Below, piece by piece: positions 57,414-64,000 of a stretch of DNA of 64,000 nucleotides; the first letter of the stretch is position 1, and every line of letters begins with the position of its first letter. Location of the stretch: positions 3,504,501 to 3,568,500 of the forward strand of contig NZ_CP157967.1 of the NCBI RefSeq assembly GCF_040215725.1. Direction: 5' to 3'. Under the pieces are notes generated by a model. It worked only from the letters and a program-made list of their open reading frames with translations. It was not told the origin of the DNA and ran no database searches. The position numbers were made by a program, and so were the translations under genes. The DNA is from Rhizobium sp. ZPR4. GTDB lineage: Bacteria; Pseudomonadota; Alphaproteobacteria; Rhizobiales; Rhizobiaceae.

Positions 57414-58121
57414 ATGGCTCAACAATTGCTCATGCCGAAGGCAACTGCCATCTGGCTTGTCGACAATACAGCCTTGTCATTCGACCAGATCGCGCAGTTC
57501 TGCAAGCTGCATCCGCTCGAAGTGAAGGCCATTGCCGATGGCGAAGCAGCACAGGGCATCAAGGGCCTCGACCCGATCTCGACCGGTCAGCTGACCCGTG
57601 ACGAAATCGCCCGCGCAGAAGCCAATCCGAACCACAAGCTGAAGCTTTCCGAGCCGAAGGTTCGCGTGCCGGAATCCAAGCGCCGCGGCCCGCGTTACAC
57701 CCCAGTCTCCAAGCGCCAGGACCGCCCGAACGCCATCCTCTGGCTGGTGCGCAACCATCCGGAACTGAAGGACGCGCAGATTTCCCGCCTCGTCGGCACC
57801 ACCAAGTCGACCATTGAGCAGATCCGCGACCGCACCCACTGGAATTCGGCCAACCTGGCGCCGATGGATCCGGTAACCCTCGGCCTCTGCAGCCAGATCG
57901 ATCTCGACATGGAAGTCGAAAAGGCCGCCAAGGGCCGTCCGCTGCCGACGGCCGCCGAACTCGGCGCAACGCTGCAGCCTGCCCAGGAAACCGAGAAGCT
58001 CGGCTTCAGCTATGAGCGTGAAGAAGAGAAGGAAAAGGAAATCGACGCCGATGCCGTTTTCGCCAAGCTGAAGTCGCTGAAGTCGACCAGCCGCGACGAC
58101 GAGGACGACGATCAGTTCTAA
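57414..58121 (+). CDS. trcR: DUF1013 protein, TrcR-type cell-cycle transcriptional regulator
   Basis: A 235-residue protein of the DUF1013 family, restricted to alphaproteobacteria. The Caulobacter member TrcR associates with RNA polymerase and sigma-70 and affects cell-cycle gene transcription. The N-terminal part has a helix-turn-helix-like segment (MPKATAIWLVDNTALSFDQI; FCKLHPLEVKAIADG), the middle a basic region (SKRRGPRYTPVSKRQDRPNA) and a second helical unit (NHPELKDAQISRLVGTTKST). The C-terminal end is strongly acidic. The symbol is given by homology. A terminator follows. Confidence 0.88.
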   Translation: MAQQLLMPKATAIWLVDNTALSFDQIAQFCKLHPLEVKAIADGEAAQGIKGLDPISTGQLTRDEIARAEANPNHKLKLSEPKVRVPESKRRGPRYTPVSKRQDRPNAILWLVRNHPELKDAQISRLVGTTKSTIEQIRDRTHWNSANLAPMDPVTLGLCSQIDLDMEVEKAAKGRPLPTAAELGATLQPAQETEKLGFSYEREEEKEKEIDADAVFAKLKSLKSTSRDDEDDDQF

Positions 58122-58146
58122 GGTCCGGCATCACGGATAGGAATGC

Positions 58147-58173
58147 AAAGCCCCGGCCGAACCGGGGCTTTTT
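58147..58173 (+). terminator. Rho-independent terminator of the DUF1013 gene
   Basis: AAAGCCCCGG and CCGGGGCTTT form a ten-base-pair stem around CCGAA... followed by TTTTC. Confidence 0.85.
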
Positions 58174-58192
58174 CTTTGTCTAATAGCCCGGT

Positions 58193-58356
58193 CCATCCTC
58201 GCCCTTCGAGGCTTCGCGCCTCAGGGTGAGGATGGAGAGCGCTCCTTAGCGTAAGACCAGCTCCTGTAGCTGACGCCGTCTTGCGCAGAAGACTAGACCT
58301 CATGGTGAGGTGCGTAGGCTCCTGAGCTTATCGAAGGGGCCGAAGCCTCGAACCAC
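58193..58356. repeat. REP-like palindromes between the DUF1013 gene and yggS
   Basis: CCATCCTC...GAGGATGG (58193-58235) contains CCCTTCGAGG and CCTCAGGGTGAGG arms. CCTCATGGTGAGG...CGAAGCCTCGAACCAC (58298-58356) is the reverse complement type of the unit at 32519-32558. The 333-base gap holds no gene. Confidence 0.75.
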
Positions 58357-58454
58357 GATGGCGGGTGGGAATACCTTTTAAATTTCCGATAGGAGGTCGT
58401 TCTTGTGACCCCGTACGCGTCAAAAGCTTTCAGCACGTTTATTTTGAGGAAAAT

Positions 58455-59114
58455 TTACCGCGCCCCAAAAATCGCAGAACCGACGCGAACGCTCGTCGCG
58501 CCGAAAGCAACGGCGGTTTCATAGTCGCTCGACATGCCCATGGAGAGCTTTTCGACGCCGGCCCGATCGGCAAGCTTTGCAAGCAGGGCGAAATGCGGTC
58601 CCGGATTTTCCTCCGCCGGCGGGATGCACATCAGACCCTCGATCGAAAGTCCAAGCTCCTTGCGGCAAAGCTCGACAAAAGCGACTGTATCATCCGGTGT
58701 GATGCCTGCTTTTTGCGGCTCCAGCCCGGTATTGACTTGCACGTATAGCCTGACGGCCTTGCCCTGCCGCTTCATTTCTTCCGCCAGAGCCCGCGCGATC
58801 TTTTCACGGTCGACGGTTTCGATGACGTCGAACAACGCCACAGCGTCGGCCGCCTTGTTCGATTGCAGCGGCCCGATCAAGTGTAGCTCGATCCCGGGGG
58901 TTTCGGCCTTCAGCTCCGGCCACTTGCCCTGACTTTCCTGCACGCGGTTCTCGCCGAACACCCGCTGGCCGGCCGAGATGGCAGGGCGAATCTGGTCGGC
59001 ATCAAAGGTCTTGGAAACGGCAACGAGCTGCACCGACCCCGCAGCTCGGCCAGCCTGGCGTTCGGCCGCCGCGATATGGGAACGGACTTCGTTCAGGCGC
59101 TCTTGAAGTTCCAT
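58455..59114 (-). CDS. yggS: YggS-family pyridoxal-phosphate homeostasis protein
   Basis: A 219-residue PLP-binding TIM barrel, the bacterial PLPBP/PROSC, which controls free PLP and amino-acid balance and has no known reaction. The PLP lysine is K35 in VQLVAVSKTFDADQI. Other family motifs are FGENRVQESQGKW, HLIGPLQSNKA, YVQVNTGLEPQKAGI and the phosphate site SMGMSSDYETAVAFGATSVR. ATG 59114 is chosen because GAGGCGAAAAG precedes it and the family starts there; the open frame reaches 59216. It is divergent from leuS. Confidence 0.93.
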   Translation of the reverse strand: MELQERLNEVRSHIAAAERQAGRAAGSVQLVAVSKTFDADQIRPAISAGQRVFGENRVQESQGKWPELKAETPGIELHLIGPLQSNKAADAVALFDVIETVDREKIARALAEEMKRQGKAVRLYVQVNTGLEPQKAGITPDDTVAFVELCRKELGLSIEGLMCIPPAEENPGPHFALLAKLADRAGVEKLSMGMSSDYETAVAFGATSVRVGSAIFGAR

Positions 59115-59314
59115 CTTTTCGCCTCGATATTTTCGCTTGCTTCTCAAACTTTGCAGTAATGCGGCTTGCAGGCATTGCCAAGGGCGAATGCGCCCGAATC
59201 CGGCTTTGCTTTGCAAGATAAGGCACTTGCTGCAACTGCTAAACTTGACGCTTGGGTGGTTTCGTGGTGAAGGTCACGCCTTACTCCCCATGATTTTCCG
59301 GAATACAAGATCAG

Positions 59315-61934
<2,620 letters not shown>

Positions 61935-61945
<11 letters not shown>

Positions 61946-62456
61946 TAGTCTTTTCAAGTTTGCCCGCATTGCCGGCGTAGCATCGCTTGTGGCCGTTGCC
62001 GGCCTCCTGTCTGCCTGCCAGGTTCGGCCGCTCTATGCCGTCAGCACCGGTGTCACGCAGAAGCTGTCGGAAGTCTCCTTCTCCGACGTCGGCACGCGCG
62101 TCGGCCTGCAGGTGCGCAATCAGCTGATCTTCATTGCGGGTCGGGGTGCCGGCGAAACGAAGACACCGAAGTACACCGTCGATCTCAGTGTCACCAGCGG
62201 AACAGGGGGCGTTCTCTATCTGCCATCGTCCAGCACGTCAGCAGCCGGTCGCACCACGGTGACTGCGTCCTTTACGCTGAAGGAAGCCGGCACGGGAAAA
62301 GTTATCAAATCCGGCGGCCGCTCGGTAACATCGCTTGTCGACTTCCCGACGCAGGAATTCGCCAAGCAGCGCGCTATCCGCGATTCGGAAGACCGGGCTG
62401 CCCGGGAAGTTGCCGAGATGGTGTCTGTCGACATCGCAGCTGCGCTCAGCCGCTGA
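61935..62456 (+). CDS. lptE: LPS-assembly lipoprotein LptE
   Basis: LptE plugs the LptD barrel and helps insert lipopolysaccharide in the outer membrane. The 173-residue protein has a lipoprotein signal with lipobox LSAC (cysteine 28), then [11 protein letters not shown] and a strand-rich body typical of alphaproteobacterial LptE. The start is TTG 61935 within the leuS 3' end; no other start gives a complete signal peptide. Its position between leuS and holA supports the assignment, which rests partly on context because LptE sequence conservation is low. Confidence 0.9.
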
Positions 62457-62469
62457 TAGAGAGCGCGGC

Positions 62470-63507
62470 ATGGCGGAAATCAAGTCTCACGAATTTGATG
62501 GATTCCTGCAAAATGCCGCGCGCAATTATCGGGTCTTCGTGATCTATGGCCCGGATCGCGGCCTCGTTTCCGAACGTGCCGCTCAGATCGCCGCCAAAAC
62601 CGGCGTCGATCTCAACGATGCCTTCTCGCTCATCAAGCTTGATGTCAGCGACCTGCAGAATGATGCAGGACGCCTGCTGGACGAAGTCAACGCCATCGGT
62701 CTGTTCGGCGGCGAAAAGCTCGTCTGGATTCGCGGCGCCGCCAATGAAAAAGCATTGGTCGATTCATTGCAGACCATTGCTGAAAACCCGCCGGAGGCGA
62801 GTTTCGTCATCGTCGAAGCCGGCGATCTGAAGAAGGGCGCCGGTCTGCGCAAGGTGGCGGAACCGGCACGCTCCATCGCGACCATTCCCTGCTATGCCGA
62901 CGATGCCAGAGCACTGAATGCTCTGATCGATACGGAACTGGCAAATGAGGGGTTGCGCATCGCGCCTGCAGCCCGTCAAGCATTGCTCGAGCTTCTGGGT
63001 GGCGACCGAATCGCCTCACGCAATGAAGTACGCAAGCTGGCGCTTTACTGCCGCGGGCAGGGCACGATCGAAGAAAACCATGTCATGGAGATCATCGGCG
63101 ATGCCAGTGCGATTTCCACGGACGATGCCGTCGACGCCATCTTGAAGGGGGACTCCGAGGCCTTTCTGCATGCCATGCAGAAGATCGCCTCCTCCAAGAC
63201 CCCGATGTTTCTCGTGCTGCAGGGTTGCCTGCGGCAGTTTCAGATGCTCGATACGATGCGGGCCGAGATGGATGAAAAGCGGATCGCGCCGGCCCAGGTC
63301 ATGCAGACGCATGGGCGTCATCTGCATTTCAGGCGCAAGCCGATCATAGAACAGGCTCTCAAAACCTGGTCCGCTCCTGCCATCGCCCGGGAGATGAACA
63401 GGCTGCAATCCGCCATTCTCCAGACGCGCCAGCGCGCGAGCCTCGAAGACACGATCGCAACGCAGACCCTGCTTGCGACCACATTGCAGTCGGCACGCAG
63501 AGGCTGA
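62470..63507 (+). CDS. holA: DNA polymerase III subunit delta
   Basis: HolA is the wrench subunit of the clamp loader that opens the beta clamp. The 345-residue protein has the N-terminal RecA-like domain (YRVFVIYGPDRGLVSERA, LFGGEKLVWIRG), a helical domain II and a C-terminal collar (QGCLRQFQMLDTMRAEM; PIIEQALKTWS). The start MAEIKSHEFDGFL at ATG 62470 is 13 bases after lptE. A parS-like site begins directly after the stop. Confidence 0.94.
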   Translation: MAEIKSHEFDGFLQNAARNYRVFVIYGPDRGLVSERAAQIAAKTGVDLNDAFSLIKLDVSDLQNDAGRLLDEVNAIGLFGGEKLVWIRGAANEKALVDSLQTIAENPPEASFVIVEAGDLKKGAGLRKVAEPARSIATIPCYADDARALNALIDTELANEGLRIAPAARQALLELLGGDRIASRNEVRKLALYCRGQGTIEENHVMEIIGDASAISTDDAVDAILKGDSEAFLHAMQKIASSKTPMFLVLQGCLRQFQMLDTMRAEMDEKRIAPAQVMQTHGRHLHFRRKPIIEQALKTWSAPAIAREMNRLQSAILQTRQRASLEDTIATQTLLATTLQSARRG

Positions 63508-63523
63508 TGTTTCACGGGAAACG
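63508..63523. promoter_or_regulatory. third parS-like site, next to holA and parB
   Basis: TGTTTCACGGGAAACG differs from the parS consensus at two positions. It directly follows the holA stop and is 170 bases from the end of parB. Confidence 0.5.
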
Positions 63524-63597
63524 GCTTGGATGGGCCGGACGCGGAGCGAAGCCGAAACCACCCATCTCTTTGTTTTTACAGCATTATTGAGTTATCG

Positions 63598-63697
63598 AGC
63601 AATTCCGGAGAAAACGCGCAGCGGCCTTCCGTCGGGTATAGCGAGTAGCAAGCGACCAGACCGATGACGTTCCCGTGAGAGGCTGAACCGTTCTAGC
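63598..63697. repeat. rhizobial dispersed palindrome, copy D (decayed)
   Basis: GAGCAATTCCGGAGAAAACGCGCAGCGG and later CTGAACCGTTCTAGC match copy B in order, with the right half degraded (CCTTCCGTCGGGTATAGCG). It fills the gap between convergent holA and parB. Confidence 0.6.
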
Positions 63698-64000
63698 GGC
63701 GCTCCAGAAGCCGGCAGATTTCCTCAAGCTGCTCCAGCGTCTTGTAGCTGATCTTCACCTGGCCGCCATTGCCGCGGTGATTGATGGAAACATCCAGCCC
63801 GAGCGTGTCCGACAGGGTGCGCTCGAGCGCCAGCGTATCGGAATCCTTCTCATCCCTGCGCGCGCCAGCCGGGCGAGGATCGTTCTGCGCTTTGATGTCG
63901 TTCTGTGCGAGACGCTCGGCATCGCGAACCGACATGCCTTTTGAGACGACGGTCCGCGCCAGTCCCGTCGGATCGGAGGTCGAAACAAGCGCGCGGGCAT
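63693..64000 (-). CDS. parB: chromosome-partitioning protein ParB, C-terminal part (5' end outside window)
   Basis: The last 102 codons of parB run off the right edge. The frame reads HARALVSTSDPTGLARTVVS then KGMSVRDAERLAQND, the end of the ParB DNA-binding domain and its linker, a charged linker, and the C-terminal dimer domain (LERTLSDTLGLDVSI; VKISYKTLEQLEEICRLL). ParB is a CTPase that spreads from parS sites and segregates origins with ParA. Three parS-like sites are in this window. The rest of the gene and probably parA lie to the right. Confidence 0.92.
   Translation of the reverse strand, partial: ARALVSTSDPTGLARTVVSKGMSVRDAERLAQNDIKAQNDPRPAGARRDEKDSDTLALERTLSDTLGLDVSINHRGNGGQVKISYKTLEQLEEICRLLERR

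Overview
The window looks like a chromosomal segment of an alphaproteobacterium of the Rhizobium/Agrobacterium group. The evidence is the gene order (rplU-rpmA-obgE-proB-proA-nadD; rsfS-rlmH-envC-ctpA; leuS-lptE-holA beside parB), the LexA box type (GTTC-N7-GTTC), the rhizobial dispersed palindromes and a three-hairpin anti-Shine-Dalgarno small RNA. The parB end at the right edge and three parS-like palindromes suggest that the replication origin is not far away. This is inference.

Bases 1-4050 are accessory and partly decayed. They hold a small RNA-polymerase-alpha-CTD-like protein, a Fic gene broken by two in-frame TAG codons, a hipB-like repressor followed by a frameshifted hipA stub, a phage-lysozyme-like fragment, an apparently intact DUF4160/DUF2442-HTH pair and two hypothetical genes. 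This stretch abuts the 3' end of tRNA-Ser(CGA) at 4050-4139, the classic position for an integrated island. No integrase or att duplicate is visible.

From 4.2 kb on, the sequence is conserved core. 4.2-10.8 kb: L21/L27, two GNAT acetyltransferases, ObgE, proline synthesis (proB, proA) and NadD. 10.9-14.9 kb: a minus-strand alpha-r14/NfeR1-type sRNA, then modABC for molybdate uptake with a convergent single-domain ModE-like regulator, and a DUF1330 gene. 15-21.2 kb: RsfS, RlmH, an EnvC-like activator, CtpA, a divergent polysaccharide deacetylase and RppH. 21.3-28.2 kb (minus): bacterioferritin with its ferredoxin, then the SOS mutagenesis cassette imuA-imuB-dnaE2 behind a LexA box. 28.4-36.2 kb: a zincin, a CoA-ester lyase, leuD, a sugar-phosphate isomerase, leuB, a PAP2 phosphatase, an ArsR-type regulator and an SDR. 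36.5-41.2 kb: Dps, Asd, an MltB-type transglycosylase, beta-carbonic anhydrase and a pyridoxal kinase. 41.5-57.2 kb: the 180-kDa NAD-glutamate dehydrogenase, a UMF1-type MFS transporter, PurH, a heparinase-like protein, RsmB, HtpX, an SDHAF4 homologue, a frameshifted alpha/beta hydrolase and acetyl-CoA synthetase. 57.4-64 kb: TrcR/DUF1013, YggS, LeuS, LptE, HolA and the 3' part of parB.

Between genes lie several palindromic repeat families: a GCAATTCC-type element in four copies, REP-like CCTCA(C/T)CCTGAGG units, and CCCTCTCCCCGCATGC palindromes. Rho-independent terminators close several transcription units. The best candidates for a second look are the NfeR1-like sRNA, the toxin-gene relics with the surviving DUF4160/DUF2442 pair beside tRNA-Ser, and the parS-like sites spread over 30 kb from parB.
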